From contig CAXBHL010000002.1 in NCBI GenBank assembly GCA_963975575.1, positions 310,001 through 374,000 of the forward strand: a DNA stretch of 64,000 nucleotides, in the 5' to 3' direction. The DNA comes from UBA6054 sp963975575. GTDB lineage: Bacteria > Planctomycetota > Phycisphaerae > Phycisphaerales > UBA1924. Below are positions 52,259 to 61,043 of this stretch, one piece after another. Each line of letters starts with the position of its first letter. Within the stretch, counting starts at the first letter, position 1. A program made the position numbers and the translations under genes. The notes beneath the pieces are model-generated. The model saw only the letters and a list, made by a program, of their open reading frames with translations, did no database searches and had not been told where the DNA came from.

Positions 52259-54158
52259 GCAAGACCCCGCGCAGTTCGCCCGCACCGCCGGCCCGTCGCG
52301 GCCGACACCGGGCCCGACCGAACAACTCGCCCGATCCGGGCCCGCCGGGCTCGTGCTGCTCGCCCTTCTGCTCGCAGTATACCTGCCCGGTTTCTTCTCC
52401 ATCCCCGTGGTCGACCGCGACGAGGCCCGCTTCGCCCAGGCCAGCCGCCAGATGCTCGAATCCCTCGCACTGCCCGCCGCCCAGCGCGACACGCGTCCCT
52501 TTGAACGCGGCGAATCCGGCCGGCTCATCGCCGGCCACCACGCCGGCGGGTTGGCCGTGCCCATGGTCGGAGAACGCCCCCGCCTGGCCAAGCCCCCGCT
52601 GATCTACTGGCTCCAGACCGCCTCCGCCGCGGTGCTCACCGCCGGCGATCCACTCGCCGATCGCATCTGGCACTACCGCGTCCCGTCCCTGCTCAGCGCC
52701 ATCGCGGCCTGTCTCATCACCTGGCGGCTCGGGCTCGCCATGGGGCACGCCCGCGCCGGCTGGCTCGCCGCCGCGCTGCTCGGGGTGTGCCCGATGGTCG
52801 TCTGGGACGCCCACCAGGCCCGCGCCGACCAGCTGCTCTTCGCCCTGACCACCGCGACCATGGCCGCCCTGTTCGCGGTCCGCGCCCGCTCGATCGGCCG
52901 CCCGACCAGCCGCGCCTGGGCGGCCCCGGTTTGCTTTTGGATCGCGCTGACGCTGGGCATCCTGACCAAGGGCCCCGTCACGCCCATGATCGCCGCGCTC
53001 GCCGCAGCGACGATCTCCTGGGTCGCCCGGGACTGGCGCTGGCTGCGCCACACACGCCCGCTCGTGGGCCTGGTCATCGCCGCCGTCCTGCTCGCGCCGT
53101 GGCTCGTCGCCTCCGCCGACGCCGTCGGGGCGGAGACCCTGGCCCGCATCTGGCTCGACGAGACGCTCGGGCGCTCGGCGTCCCCCAAGGAAGGCCACTG
53201 GGGTCCGCCCGGCTACCACTTCGTGCTGCTGGCGCTGCTGTTCTGGCCCGGGTCGCTGCTGACCCTCCACGCCCTCGGCCGCGCCATGCGCCGGTCCGTC
53301 GCGCTGCCCCCGCCGGCCGGGCCGGGCGTCACCCGGCGGGCGCGATGGAAGGCCCGCGCCGCCGGCGATCAGCACGCGCTCTTCCTGCTCGCTTGGATCG
53401 TTCCCGCGTGGCTCGTGTTCGAGATCGTCGGCACCAAACTCCCGCACTACCCCATGCCCCTCTACCCCGCCGTCGCGCTGCTCACCGCCATCGCGGTCGT
53501 CGATCTGGCCGACCGCGTCACCGCGCCCCCCAAGCCGCTGCCCCCGTTGGGCGGCCTGATCATCTGGGTGCTCCTCGGCATCGGCCTGACCGCGGTCGCG
53601 CCCGTCGCGGTCGCCAGCCTGGCCCGCAACCCCGTGCTCGCCGCCGGAGCCACGGTGGGGGCCCTCGCCGCGACGGGCCTCGTGCTCGCCGGCGCGGGCG
53701 CCGCCCGGCGCGGGCGCCACCTGCGCGCCCACGCGCTGTCGATCGGCGCTTCCATCGCACTCTCGCTCAACCTGCTGCAGTTCGTGCTGCCCCGCACCGA
53801 ACCGCTGCGGACCACGGCCCGACTCGCCGAGTTGATCGGGCGCGCCCCGCCCGACGCCCCGGTCGCCTCCGTCGGCTACAACGAGGACAGCCTGACCTTC
53901 GCCACCCGCGCGCGGGCCGTCAGCCTGCGTCCCGGTTCCTCCGACGACTGGGCAGCATCCCACCCGGGCGGCGTTCTTGTTCTGCCGACCGACGCCGTCC
54001 AGCCCCTCGGCTGGAACGCCATCGGGCGCGTCGAGGGCCTCAACTACTCAAAGGGCGATCGCGTGGACCTGACGGTGTACCGCCGCGCCGACCAATCGGC
54101 GACACAGACACCGCCGCAGCCAGCGCCCCAGTCAGCGCCGCCAGAAGGACCGCCCTAG
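52257..54158 (+). CDS. GT39/ArnT-like polyprenol-phosphate glycosyltransferase
   Basis: The 633-residue integral membrane protein has the ArnT/PMT signature near the N-terminus, VVDRDEARFAQASRQMLE (about residues 44-62) with the acidic catalytic pair, and RLAKPPLIYWLQ (about 112-123). About twelve membrane segments and a C-terminal soluble domain follow. Such enzymes move a sugar from undecaprenyl phosphate to lipid A or protein in the periplasm. The ATG has ggagagg upstream. Pairing with a PAP2 phosphatase, which recycles the polyprenol carrier, makes biological sense. The C-terminus is rich in Gln/Pro. Confidence 0.88.
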   Translation: MQDPAQFARTAGPSRPTPGPTEQLARSGPAGLVLLALLLAVYLPGFFSIPVVDRDEARFAQASRQMLESLALPAAQRDTRPFERGESGRLIAGHHAGGLAVPMVGERPRLAKPPLIYWLQTASAAVLTAGDPLADRIWHYRVPSLLSAIAACLITWRLGLAMGHARAGWLAAALLGVCPMVVWDAHQARADQLLFALTTATMAALFAVRARSIGRPTSRAWAAPVCFWIALTLGILTKGPVTPMIAALAAATISWVARDWRWLRHTRPLVGLVIAAVLLAPWLVASADAVGAETLARIWLDETLGRSASPKEGHWGPPGYHFVLLALLFWPGSLLTLHALGRAMRRSVALPPPAGPGVTRRARWKARAAGDQHALFLLAWIVPAWLVFEIVGTKLPHYPMPLYPAVALLTAIAVVDLADRVTAPPKPLPPLGGLIIWVLLGIGLTAVAPVAVASLARNPVLAAGATVGALAATGLVLAGAGAARRGRHLRAHALSIGASIALSLNLLQFVLPRTEPLRTTARLAELIGRAPPDAPVASVGYNEDSLTFATRARAVSLRPGSSDDWAASHPGGVLVLPTDAVQPLGWNAIGRVEGLNYSKGDRVDLTVYRRADQSATQTPPQPAPQSAPPEGPP

Positions 54159-54161
54159 CCC

Positions 54162-55430
54162 TCAGCCCCGCGGGGCCAGGTCGTGCTGGATCACGTACGA
54201 GGTCGGCATCGCCGGGTACCGCACCACAAGCCGGAACCCGACGAAGTCCTTCGCCCGCCACCCCATCCGGTCGTAGACGCGGGCCACCATGTCCGAGTAA
54301 CCGGGCACGAGGGCGGTGGCCACCACCGGCGGCCCGTTGCCGATCGGTTCCATCGTCTCGGCCATCGGCAGCCGGTCGCACGACGAATCGGCCCCCGGGC
54401 CGGGGCCGCCGACGAGCTGCCCGAACAGCACCGGGCGCGGCGTCATCGCGAACGCCAGCGCACGGTGCACCTGGATGTCGCACACGAGCCACTCCACCGG
54501 CAGCTGCACCAGCGCCGCGTGCTCGCCCACGCGGTTGTGCTCGTCCGCGTAGATCGGCGCGAACCCGCGGATGAACTCGCCGGACACCCACGTGTTCAGC
54601 CCGCCGTTGCCGATCGGACCCGGCGCCAGTTGGTAGCGGGTGTACCCCGCCCCGTCCATCGCCACGAACTCCGGCGGCGGCATCGAGCAGAACTCCGGCA
54701 TCAGCATCAGCGGGTCGTCCGATCGCGTCGGATTGATCGGCGTGGCCCGCGGCCCTTCCCGCACCGTCCCGTCGTCGTTGTACGAGAACCGCATCAGCAG
54801 CGGCACGCTCGCGTCGTTGCGCAGCCGGCGCACGTCCAGCAGACCGCTCAGGCTCGCCGTGTCCAGCTGCGTCGGATCATCGGCCGACGGGGCGAGAAAG
54901 AACGACGCCAGCTTCACCCGTGCCTGGATGCCCCAGATCGACGAGTTGCCCTGGAACGCCATCTTGCGGGTCTGGTGCAGGTGCTCGGTCGGCACGCGGT
55001 GGGGGGCCTTGCTCGACAGCACCAGTTCCAGCGTCGACCGGTCGCCCACGTGCACCTCGACCATCCGGTCGAACCGATCCACCGCGTCCCGCGCCGCGTC
55101 CAGCGTCGACTCGGACGCCCCGCCCGTCGCGAACGCCGACAGGATCGTGTTCATCCCCGTCGAGCCCGGGATGTTCGAGATCACCGCGTGCGGGTCCGTC
55201 ACCGTCACGATCTTGCTGATCTTCCACGCCAGGTTCTTGTTGATCCGGAAACGCCGGGCGATGTCCTGCGGCTTGCCCGGATCCGCACCCACCGACGCCA
55301 GCAGCTCCGTCAGCGCCCCCCGCACCCCCTGGAACGCCTGATCCAGCGCATCATCGAACCGCTCCCGGTCGGGTGCCTGGGTGCCGGCGGATGCGGCCGA
55401 GATTTCGGTCGGTACGGGCGGGGTGGACAC
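54162..55430 (-). CDS. Uncharacterised protein with N-terminal HTH-like segment
   Basis: I chose the GTG at 55430 (422 residues, with ggagg 11 nt upstream); the longer frame passes through a palindromic control region. Residues about 40-80 (DIARRFRINKNLAWKISKI) look like a helix-turn-helix and suggest DNA binding or regulatory function. The rest shows no motif that I recognise. It is convergent with the GT39 gene, with 3 bp between the stops. It might be a regulator of the divergent PEP-CTERM gene, but position is the only support. Confidence 0.6.
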   Translation of the reverse strand: MSTPPVPTEISAASAGTQAPDRERFDDALDQAFQGVRGALTELLASVGADPGKPQDIARRFRINKNLAWKISKIVTVTDPHAVISNIPGSTGMNTILSAFATGGASESTLDAARDAVDRFDRMVEVHVGDRSTLELVLSSKAPHRVPTEHLHQTRKMAFQGNSSIWGIQARVKLASFFLAPSADDPTQLDTASLSGLLDVRRLRNDASVPLLMRFSYNDDGTVREGPRATPINPTRSDDPLMLMPEFCSMPPPEFVAMDGAGYTRYQLAPGPIGNGGLNTWVSGEFIRGFAPIYADEHNRVGEHAALVQLPVEWLVCDIQVHRALAFAMTPRPVLFGQLVGGPGPGADSSCDRLPMAETMEPIGNGPPVVATALVPGYSDMVARVYDRMGWRAKDFVGFRLVVRYPAMPTSYVIQHDLAPRG

Positions 55431-55567
55431 GGGCGATCGAGCCTCCGGGGTGGCACAACAGGACGCAGCGTGGTGAAACAGGGCGATGACCCCGCCTGAA
55501 CGGGTGAGATGCCCGGTCTGAACAATGATACGGCCCGCCGCTCCTCCACGCAAGATTGACCATGTAT

Positions 55568-55581
55568 TTTCCCATGGGAAA
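55568..55581. promoter_or_regulatory. Perfect 14-bp palindrome, operator candidate
   Basis: TTTCCCATGGGAAA is a perfect inverted repeat one base before a consensus -35. It lies between two divergent genes, the HTH-like protein and a PEP-CTERM protein. A dimeric regulator could bind here and block or activate the promoter at 55583. Confidence 0.6.
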
Positions 55582-55582
55582 C

Positions 55583-55611
55583 TTGACAGGATTCGTTCAT
55601 CCGGGTAACTT
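55583..55611 (+). promoter_or_regulatory. Candidate promoter of the second PEP-CTERM gene
   Basis: A perfect TTGACA (55583-55588) and a weak TAACTT (55606-55611) are 17 bp apart. The leader to the ATG at 55691 is about 70 nt. The poor -10 suggests dependence on an activator, perhaps at the adjoining palindrome. Confidence 0.5.
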
Positions 55612-55690
55612 CCTCCCACGGCGCCGTTCGATGCGGCCCGTTCACACACCGCCCGACCCGTCGGTCCGGGCCGCAAACACGGAGAGAGAC

Positions 55691-56332
55691 ATGAACCGCA
55701 CCCTCGCACTCGCCGTCGTCGCCGCCGCGACCACCGCCGCTTCCGCCGACCCCGTCCTCGTCGAGATCAACGGCGTCGTCTGGGGCAACAACATCAACCC
55801 CGGCCCCCTGGGCGACGTGAACCCCGGCGAGACCGGCACCATCTCCTTCACCGTCGACACCACCAACTTCATCAACGGCTCGTTCCCCACCCGCGGCTAC
55901 GCCATCGACCTCGCCTCGTTCTCGCTGGACTTCAGCGGCGGCACCTCGATCGGCATCAGCCCCGGCTTCGCCGGCCCGGCCTACTTCGTCGTCCGCAACA
56001 ACGACCCGGCCGCCGACGGCTTCTTCCTTTCCCAGGGCCCGGACTTCCCCTCCGACATCCCCCTGGCCCAGGCCGGCGTGTTCGGTGACTTCGGCGCCCG
56101 CTTCAACGTGTCCTACACCGGCGACACCCTCGACTCGCTCGACATCGCCGACGCCGCCGGCACCTACGACTTCACCGGCCTGACCGTATTCGGCATGGGC
56201 GTCAACGACGGCCCGTTCGAGGACGTCCTCGGCATGGACTTCTCCTCCATGACCATCACCGTTATCCCCGCCCCGTCCGCCCTCGCCATGCTCGGCCTCG
56301 GCGGCCTGGTCGCCGGGCGTCGCCGCCGCTGA
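55691..56332 (+). CDS. PEP-CTERM-type exported protein
   Basis: The 213-residue product has a signal peptide (about residues 1-19, TTAASA), a beta-rich body, and the C-terminal sorting signal IPAPSALAMLGLGGLVAG followed by RRRR. ggagag precedes the ATG. It should be anchored or released by an exosortase encoded elsewhere. The body has no known catalytic motif. It is transcribed alone, between a promoter with an adjoining palindrome and a strong terminator. Confidence 0.88.
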   Translation: MNRTLALAVVAAATTAASADPVLVEINGVVWGNNINPGPLGDVNPGETGTISFTVDTTNFINGSFPTRGYAIDLASFSLDFSGGTSIGISPGFAGPAYFVVRNNDPAADGFFLSQGPDFPSDIPLAQAGVFGDFGARFNVSYTGDTLDSLDIADAAGTYDFTGLTVFGMGVNDGPFEDVLGMDFSSMTITVIPAPSALAMLGLGGLVAGRRRR

Positions 56333-56368
56333 TTCAAGTTCCTTCTTCCTCACACGCAAGCGACCCAC

Positions 56369-56400
56369 CGGCGGGCGTCCGAAAGGATGCCCGCCGTTTT
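56369..56400 (+). terminator. Intrinsic terminator of the PEP-CTERM gene
   Basis: CGGCGGGC and GCCCGCCG flank an inner TCC/GGA pairing with a gaaa loop, followed by TTTT. It lies 37 bp after the stop and also separates this gene from the convergent CoaC gene. Confidence 0.82.
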
Positions 56401-56423
56401 CGAGAGTCACGTCGCCGGAATGC

Positions 56424-57005
56424 TCAGGAAATCGCCTGCTTCAGGGCCTCGATCAGGTCCTCGGGCTCGACCATCCGCCCGGTCCCCACGTGCCGGCAGG
56501 CCTGCCAGCCCGTGCCCGGGCCGACGAGCGTGAAGCCGTCCCGCTCGAGCTGCTCGGCGTTGCGCTTCGTGCTCGGCTGGTTCCACATTGCGTCGTTCAT
56601 CGCCGGCGCGAGCAGCACCGGCGTCTTTGCCCGGTCGATCGCGCTGAGCACCAGCGCGATCACGTCATCCGTGCGCCCGGTCGCGAGCTTGGCCATCAGG
56701 TCCATGGTGCACGGCGCGATCAGCGCCGCGTCGCACCTGTCGGCCAGCGCGATGTGCTGCGGATCGTGCGCCTCGCTGTGCTGCCACTGGCTGGTGTAGA
56801 CGGGACGCCCCGACAGCGCCTGGAACGTCAGCGGGGTGACGAACTTCGTCGCCGCGTCGGTCATCAGCACGGTCACGGTCGCGCCGGCCTGGGCCAGGCG
56901 CGAGACCACCGTGCACGCCTTGTACGCGGCGATGCCGCCCGACACGCCGATCAGCAGCCGCCGTCCGTCGAAGTGGGGGCGCAACCGAGCCGGGTCGAGG
57001 GTCAT
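56424..57005 (-). CDS. coaC: Phosphopantothenoylcysteine decarboxylase (CoaC flavoprotein)
   Basis: The 193-residue protein is a complete HFCD flavoprotein: GVSGGIAAYKA near residue 20, the FMN-binding region with APCTMDLMAKLATG, the PAMNDAMW motif (residues about 132-139) and the substrate clamp CRHVGTGRM near 170-178. It decarboxylates 4'-phosphopantothenoylcysteine in coenzyme A synthesis. Unlike the usual bifunctional CoaBC, only the CoaC half is present, so CoaB must be encoded elsewhere. It follows rpoZ, a common bacterial arrangement. Confidence 0.9.
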   Translation of the reverse strand: MTLDPARLRPHFDGRRLLIGVSGGIAAYKACTVVSRLAQAGATVTVLMTDAATKFVTPLTFQALSGRPVYTSQWQHSEAHDPQHIALADRCDAALIAPCTMDLMAKLATGRTDDVIALVLSAIDRAKTPVLLAPAMNDAMWNQPSTKRNAEQLERDGFTLVGPGTGWQACRHVGTGRMVEPEDLIEALKQAIS

Positions 57006-57066
57006 GGGTTCATCCGTGCGGGGGCCGACGCGGGGCCCGTGGGGGAACGCCCGCCGAGCGCGGTGC

Positions 57067-57300
57067 TCAGAGCAGGGCGTGGTTGGACTGCGGCGCGGGC
57101 TCGGAGTCCTCGAACGCCAGCGTGATCTTGTCCTGGAGGATCTCTTCGATCACGACCTCGAGGTCGCTGCGCCCGTCCCGCTCGATCAGGGGCCGGGCCC
57201 CTTCGACGAGCTGCTGCAGCCGACGCTGGATCAGCGCGGTCAGCTTGAACCGGCCGCCAACCTTGTCCACGATCTCTTCGCTTTTCAACGCCTCGATCAT
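57067..57300 (-). CDS. rpoZ: RNA polymerase omega subunit (RpoZ-like)
   Basis: The 77-residue protein resembles the omega/Rpb6 family: a short N-terminal helix, GGRFKLTALIQRRLQQLVEGA (residues about 15-35) and an acidic C-terminus. Omega binds beta' and helps assemble polymerase. Position next to coaC matches the common gmk-rpoZ-coaBC order. ggag lies upstream of the ATG. The small size limits certainty. Confidence 0.82.
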   Translation of the reverse strand: MIEALKSEEIVDKVGGRFKLTALIQRRLQQLVEGARPLIERDGRSDLEVVIEEILQDKITLAFEDSEPAPQSNHALL

Positions 57301-57494
57301 CGGCTACCATCTCCCAACGAAACTGGGGGTGTCGGCCCGCTCAGCGACATGCCGCTCGGGCCGGAAACGGATCGACTCGACCCCCCGGTGGACCGCTCGA
57401 TACCAGAGCGAAGGGTAGACCGCACACGCCTTCGGGACCAGCCCGGGAGCGTGTCAACCTCTTTTCTTGCACCACTTTCGAGAGCCCAAGCCCC

Positions 57495-58211
57495 ATGACG
57501 GCAACAGCCCAAGACAAGTTCCAGATCGGCGACCGCCTCATCCATCCGGGCAAACCGGAGTGGGGCGTCGGCACCGTCGCCTCCGCCTCGGGCGCCGTCC
57601 ACGAGGGCACCCCGTGCCAGCGCCTGGCCATCCGGTTCGACCGGGCCGGGCTCAAGACCATCACCACCGCCTTCGTCAACCTCCGCAAGGCCGCCGCCCA
57701 CACCGCCAGCCTCCACGAGCCCAAGCCCGCCCCCGCGCCGGCCGCCGCCCAAGGGTCCACGCCCGATCGCCGCCCGGCAATGGGTAGTTCGCCCAGCACC
57801 GCCGCGTCCGAGGGGCCCGATCCCTTCGGCCCGCCTTCGCCCACCGGGCTGCCACACGATCCCCGCGAGCTGCGGCGCAAGATGACGGCCATCTGCGACG
57901 ACGCGGTCGACCCGTTCCAGACCCCGGCCGCCCGGCTCCGCGCCGTGCTGGGCCTCTACCGATTCGAGGCGACCCCCGGGTCGCTCATGGACTGGGCCGC
58001 GGCCCAGTCGGGCCTGTCGGATCCGCTCAGCCATTTCACCCGCCATGAGCTCGAAGAATACTTCTCGGACTTCCGGCGCAACCTCGACAAGGCGCTGTCC
58101 AAAGCGGTCGCCGACGCTTCCAAGGCCGACCCCGCCGAGCTACGCTTGATCGCGCAGTCCGCCCCCCCGGGCGGGCAGCGCGCGCTGCAGTCGCTGCACC
58201 GCAGACGTTGA
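57495..58211 (+). CDS. DUF3553-like protein
   Basis: The 238-residue protein has an N-terminal small beta-barrel-like module (residues about 8-65, GDRLIHPGKPEWGVGTV and ITTAFVNL) as in DUF3553/CarD-like Tudor-type proteins. A Pro/Ala-rich linker (about 70-120) joins it to a C-terminal helical part (about 122-238). The module may bind nucleic acid or protein. The gene stands alone; I cannot say more about its role. Confidence 0.72.
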   Translation: MTATAQDKFQIGDRLIHPGKPEWGVGTVASASGAVHEGTPCQRLAIRFDRAGLKTITTAFVNLRKAAAHTASLHEPKPAPAPAAAQGSTPDRRPAMGSSPSTAASEGPDPFGPPSPTGLPHDPRELRRKMTAICDDAVDPFQTPAARLRAVLGLYRFEATPGSLMDWAAAQSGLSDPLSHFTRHELEEYFSDFRRNLDKALSKAVADASKADPAELRLIAQSAPPGGQRALQSLHRRR

Positions 58212-58447
58212 CGCCGGGCAACACCCGGCGCCACCCCACCCGGGCCGAAGGACCGGCCCCGGACCCACGCCCGCCCCACGGAGGGGCCCCAACGGATTGT
58301 CTGACCCCACGGAAGGGGATCTTCCCGGACGAACCGTCCGGACCCGGCGTTGCCACGCCCAGGCTGGCCCGCCGGGTGCATCTCTCCACGCCGGAGCGGC
58401 ACGAGCCGCCCCGACATGTGTTCAGACAAGCCCCGGAGGGACCAGAC

Positions 58448-58723
58448 ATGACCGAGAACGAGTTCCACAGCCGCCTTGCCAACCTCCTCGAGCAGATCGA
58501 CTCCCTCCCCGAGTCCGAGCGACCCAAGCTCGCCCAGCTCGCCGCAGAGACCCAGGCCCGTCACCAGAAGATGCGCAAGACCATCGCCGAGCTCCAGGAC
58601 TCCCTGGACCACCTCCGCCTGAGCGTCAAGTACCTCGTCTTCGATCTCGAGGCCACCCGGCGCGAGAACAAGTACCTGCGCAACATGCTCGAGGCCCGCC
58701 AGGGCGGCGAGGGCGCGGACTGA
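58448..58723 (+). CDS. Small coiled-coil protein
   Basis: The ATG at 58448 has ggaggg 8 nt upstream; the longer frame is not supported. The 91-residue product is almost wholly helical with heptad-like Leu/Ile spacing (about residues 8-85) and probably forms a coiled coil. It contains SVKYLVFDLEATRREN. I recognise no characterised family, though short proteins of this type seem common in planctomycetes. Confidence 0.7.
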   Translation: MTENEFHSRLANLLEQIDSLPESERPKLAQLAAETQARHQKMRKTIAELQDSLDHLRLSVKYLVFDLEATRRENKYLRNMLEARQGGEGAD

Positions 58724-58836
58724 TTCTCCCGTGCCCCCGGGCCCGCGATGTGATCCGCCCGGGATTGTTCAACGCCCAGAGCCGCCCTACGCTCCCGGTC
58801 CCAGCCCACAAACCCGGCACCAAGGGTGCCGGACCC

Positions 58837-58926
58837 GGATCGGTGCCCGAGAGGCTGAAGGGGCCGGATTGCTAATCCGGTATACACTGTAAAGGTGTAT
58901 CGAGGGTTCGAATCCCTCCCGATCCG
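58837..58926 (+). tRNA. tRNA-Ser(GCT)
   Basis: The 90-nt gene folds as a class II tRNA: acceptor GGATCGG with CCGATCC and discriminator G, a long variable arm, anticodon stem CCGGA/TCCGG and loop TTGCTAA with anticodon GCT, which reads AGC and AGU. The T-arm holds GGTTCGAATCC. CCA is not encoded. Confidence 0.95.
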
Positions 58927-58934
58927 CTCCGAAG

Positions 58935-58956
58935 ACCCGCCCACGGCGGGTTTTTT
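58935..58956 (+). terminator. Intrinsic terminator of tRNA-Ser(GCT)
   Basis: ACCCGCC and GGCGGGT form a 7-bp stem with a three-base loop, followed by a run of six T. It starts 9 bp after the tRNA. Confidence 0.88.
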
Positions 58957-59022
58957 CGTGCGCCGATCCCGGCGCCTTCCCGCCCGCGACCGCCCGACGC
59001 CCTTGCCGCGCAATGATCCGCC

Positions 59023-59604
59023 ATGCAACCCGCCGACTTCCTCCGTGCCCGCCGCTCCGCGTCGCCCAAACTGCTCACCACGCCCGCGCCCGCGGGGCGC
59101 GTGCTCGACGACATCCTGGCGCTGGCCATCCGTACGCCCGACCACGGCCGGCTCTTCCCGTGGCGCTTCGTGGTGCTGGCCGGCGCCGGTCTGGCCAATC
59201 TGGCGGCGGCGGTGGGGGACGCCTTCGCGGCCGATCACCCCGAGGCCGACGCCGACGCGGTGGCCGCCGCACGCCAGCGATTCGACGCCGCCCCGATGAT
59301 CATCGCCGTCGTCTCCACCGCGCGGCCGCAGAACCCGGCCAACCCCAAGATCCCCGAGTGGGAGCAGGTGCTGTCCGCCGGCGCGGTGTGCATGAACCTG
59401 CTGCACGCCTGCCGGGCGCACGGGTTCGGCGCGGTGTGGCTCTCCGGCTGGCCGTCCTACCACCCCGCGGTGCTGAATCGTCTCGGCCTTGCGTCCCACG
59501 AGCGACTGGCGGGCTTTGTCCACGTGGGCAGCGAGAGCCAGGCACAGGACGAACGCCCCCGCCCGGCCGTCGCCGAACTGACGACGTACCTGAACCAGGA
59601 TTGA
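59023..59604 (+). CDS. Nitroreductase-family FMN oxidoreductase (YdjA-like)
   Basis: The 193-residue protein is of the short nitroreductase type: RRSASPK near residue 10 for the FMN phosphate, APAGRVLDDILALAIRTPDHGRLFPWRF, a central helix with AGAVCMNLLHACRAHGFGAVWLSGW split over residues 117-147, and GFVHVGS near the C-terminus. It should reduce quinone- or nitro-type substrates with NAD(P)H as a dimer. Substrate and partner are not evident. The gene is single. Confidence 0.9.
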   Translation: MQPADFLRARRSASPKLLTTPAPAGRVLDDILALAIRTPDHGRLFPWRFVVLAGAGLANLAAAVGDAFAADHPEADADAVAAARQRFDAAPMIIAVVSTARPQNPANPKIPEWEQVLSAGAVCMNLLHACRAHGFGAVWLSGWPSYHPAVLNRLGLASHERLAGFVHVGSESQAQDERPRPAVAELTTYLNQD

Positions 59605-59633
59605 GTCCGCCCCGGTTCTGGTAAGCTGCGGGC

Positions 59634-60440
59634 ATGAACCCCCGACACGCCGCCGCGCTCGCACTCGGATTCCTGGCGATGGCCGCGCCGATCGCGCACG
59701 CCCAAACCCAATCCCAGACCCAGACCCAACCCGACGAGCAAGGGTCCGACGAGACCAACCCCCCCGAACCCTCCGCCATGCCCAGCAACCTCGACCGCCT
59801 CGTCGCCGCGGATTCTCCGCTCAAGTCCGGACAGACCATCGTGTTCTTCGGCGACTCGATCACGCAGGCCGGCGGCTACATCCGCATCCTGCGCGACCGC
59901 CTCGACGCGGACCGGCCCGACCTGGACGTCACGCTCGTCAACCGCGGGCACAGCGGCTACCGGGTGCCGATGATCCGGCCCCTGCTCCAGGAGGAGGTGC
60001 TGGACATGGACCCGGCCCTGGTGGTGATCTACATCGGGATCAACGACGTCTGGCACAAGGCCAACGGCGGCGGGACCACGCCCGAGGACTTCGAGGCCGG
60101 CCTGCGCGACATGATCACGCGCAGCCACGACGCGGGCGTGAAGGTCGTGCTGTGCTCGCCGAGCATCATCGGCGAGTTCCCGCGCGGGTCAAACCCGCTC
60201 GACGCCGACCTCGAGGCCTACTCGGCCATCTCGCGGCGGGTCGCCGCGGAGACGGGCGCCGTGTTCTGCGACCTGCGGACGCCGTTCTTTGAGTACCTGG
60301 CCGAGCACAAGACCGACCGGTCCGACCGCGGCGTGCTGACCACCGACGGCGTGCACATGCGCCCGACCGGGGACGCGTTGCTCATCGAGACGATGGCCGG
60401 CGCGATCCGCGCCGCGATGGGCGCCGCGATGGGGGGATGA
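59634..60440 (+). CDS. Secreted SGNH/GDSL-family hydrolase
   Basis: The 268-residue protein has a signal peptide (about residues 1-23, ending IAHA) and a Gln/Thr-rich linker, followed by an SGNH domain: block I FFGDSITQ with the nucleophilic Ser near residue 80, block II Gly in NRGHSGYR, block III GIND, and block V DGVHM with the catalytic His near residue 240. It is an exported esterase, perhaps deacetylating polysaccharide. It follows the nitroreductase gene by 29 bp, but a shared function is not apparent. Confidence 0.9.
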   Translation: MNPRHAAALALGFLAMAAPIAHAQTQSQTQTQPDEQGSDETNPPEPSAMPSNLDRLVAADSPLKSGQTIVFFGDSITQAGGYIRILRDRLDADRPDLDVTLVNRGHSGYRVPMIRPLLQEEVLDMDPALVVIYIGINDVWHKANGGGTTPEDFEAGLRDMITRSHDAGVKVVLCSPSIIGEFPRGSNPLDADLEAYSAISRRVAAETGAVFCDLRTPFFEYLAEHKTDRSDRGVLTTDGVHMRPTGDALLIETMAGAIRAAMGAAMGG

Positions 60441-60455
60441 CAGGCGCCGGCGGGT

Positions 60456-60983
60456 TCAGGGCGCCCAGCGTTCGCGCGTGATCGCCCATCGCTCGTGGTC
60501 CTCCCAGACCCCGCGGATCTGCAGGTACCGCTCGGAGAATCCCTCTTTGACGAAGCCGTTGCGCTCGAGCACGCGCCGGGAGGCGGCGTTGGCGGGCATG
60601 GTGTTGGCGCACACGCGGTGCAGCCCCATCGGCCCGAACGCGAGCCGCAGGCAGGCCGCGATGGCCTCGGTCATGTACCCCCGCCCGGCGTGGGGCGACC
60701 CGATCCAGTATCCGATCCGGGCGTTCTGGAAGGGGCCGCGTTCGATCGCGTTCATGGCGATCCGCCCGAGCGGCGTGCCGTCGTCGCGCACGATGAGCCA
60801 CCGCTGCTGGGTTTCGGTGTCGGTCGTTTCCAGTTCCCGGTCGAACGCCTCGCCCGCGTACAGATCCAGCCCCGAAGGCGGGATGGGTTCCCACGGCTCG
60901 AGGTGCGCCCGGCTGACGACGCGGAGCGCGACGAATGCATCCCGATCGGACGCGGTCAGGTGGCGGAGTCGGACGCGCGGCAC
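60456..60983 (-). CDS. GNAT N-acetyltransferase, RimJ/RimL-like
   Basis: The 175-residue protein starts with GTG and has the RimJ/RimL pattern: LRHLTASDRDAF at the N-terminus, IGYWIGSPHAGRGYMTEA (acetyl-CoA pyrophosphate loop, about residues 92-110), LRLAFGPMGLHRV, NAASRRVLERNGFVKEG and WAITRERW. Such enzymes acetylate alpha-amino groups of ribosomal or other proteins. The gene is convergent with the hydrolase gene, with 15 bp between. Confidence 0.92.
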   Translation of the reverse strand: MPRVRLRHLTASDRDAFVALRVVSRAHLEPWEPIPPSGLDLYAGEAFDRELETTDTETQQRWLIVRDDGTPLGRIAMNAIERGPFQNARIGYWIGSPHAGRGYMTEAIAACLRLAFGPMGLHRVCANTMPANAASRRVLERNGFVKEGFSERYLQIRGVWEDHERWAITRERWAP

Positions 60984-61043
60984 GGAACGAGTGTAGAGAA
61001 CACCGGCCCGGACCGCATCGCTCGGCCCGTCTCACGCGGGTGC

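Noticed and set aside
51402..53963. 853-residue minus-strand frame covering PAP2 and the GT39 gene
   Set aside because: Gly/Arg-rich shadow; it passes through the GT39 gene, whose motifs are intact, and has no recognisable domain.
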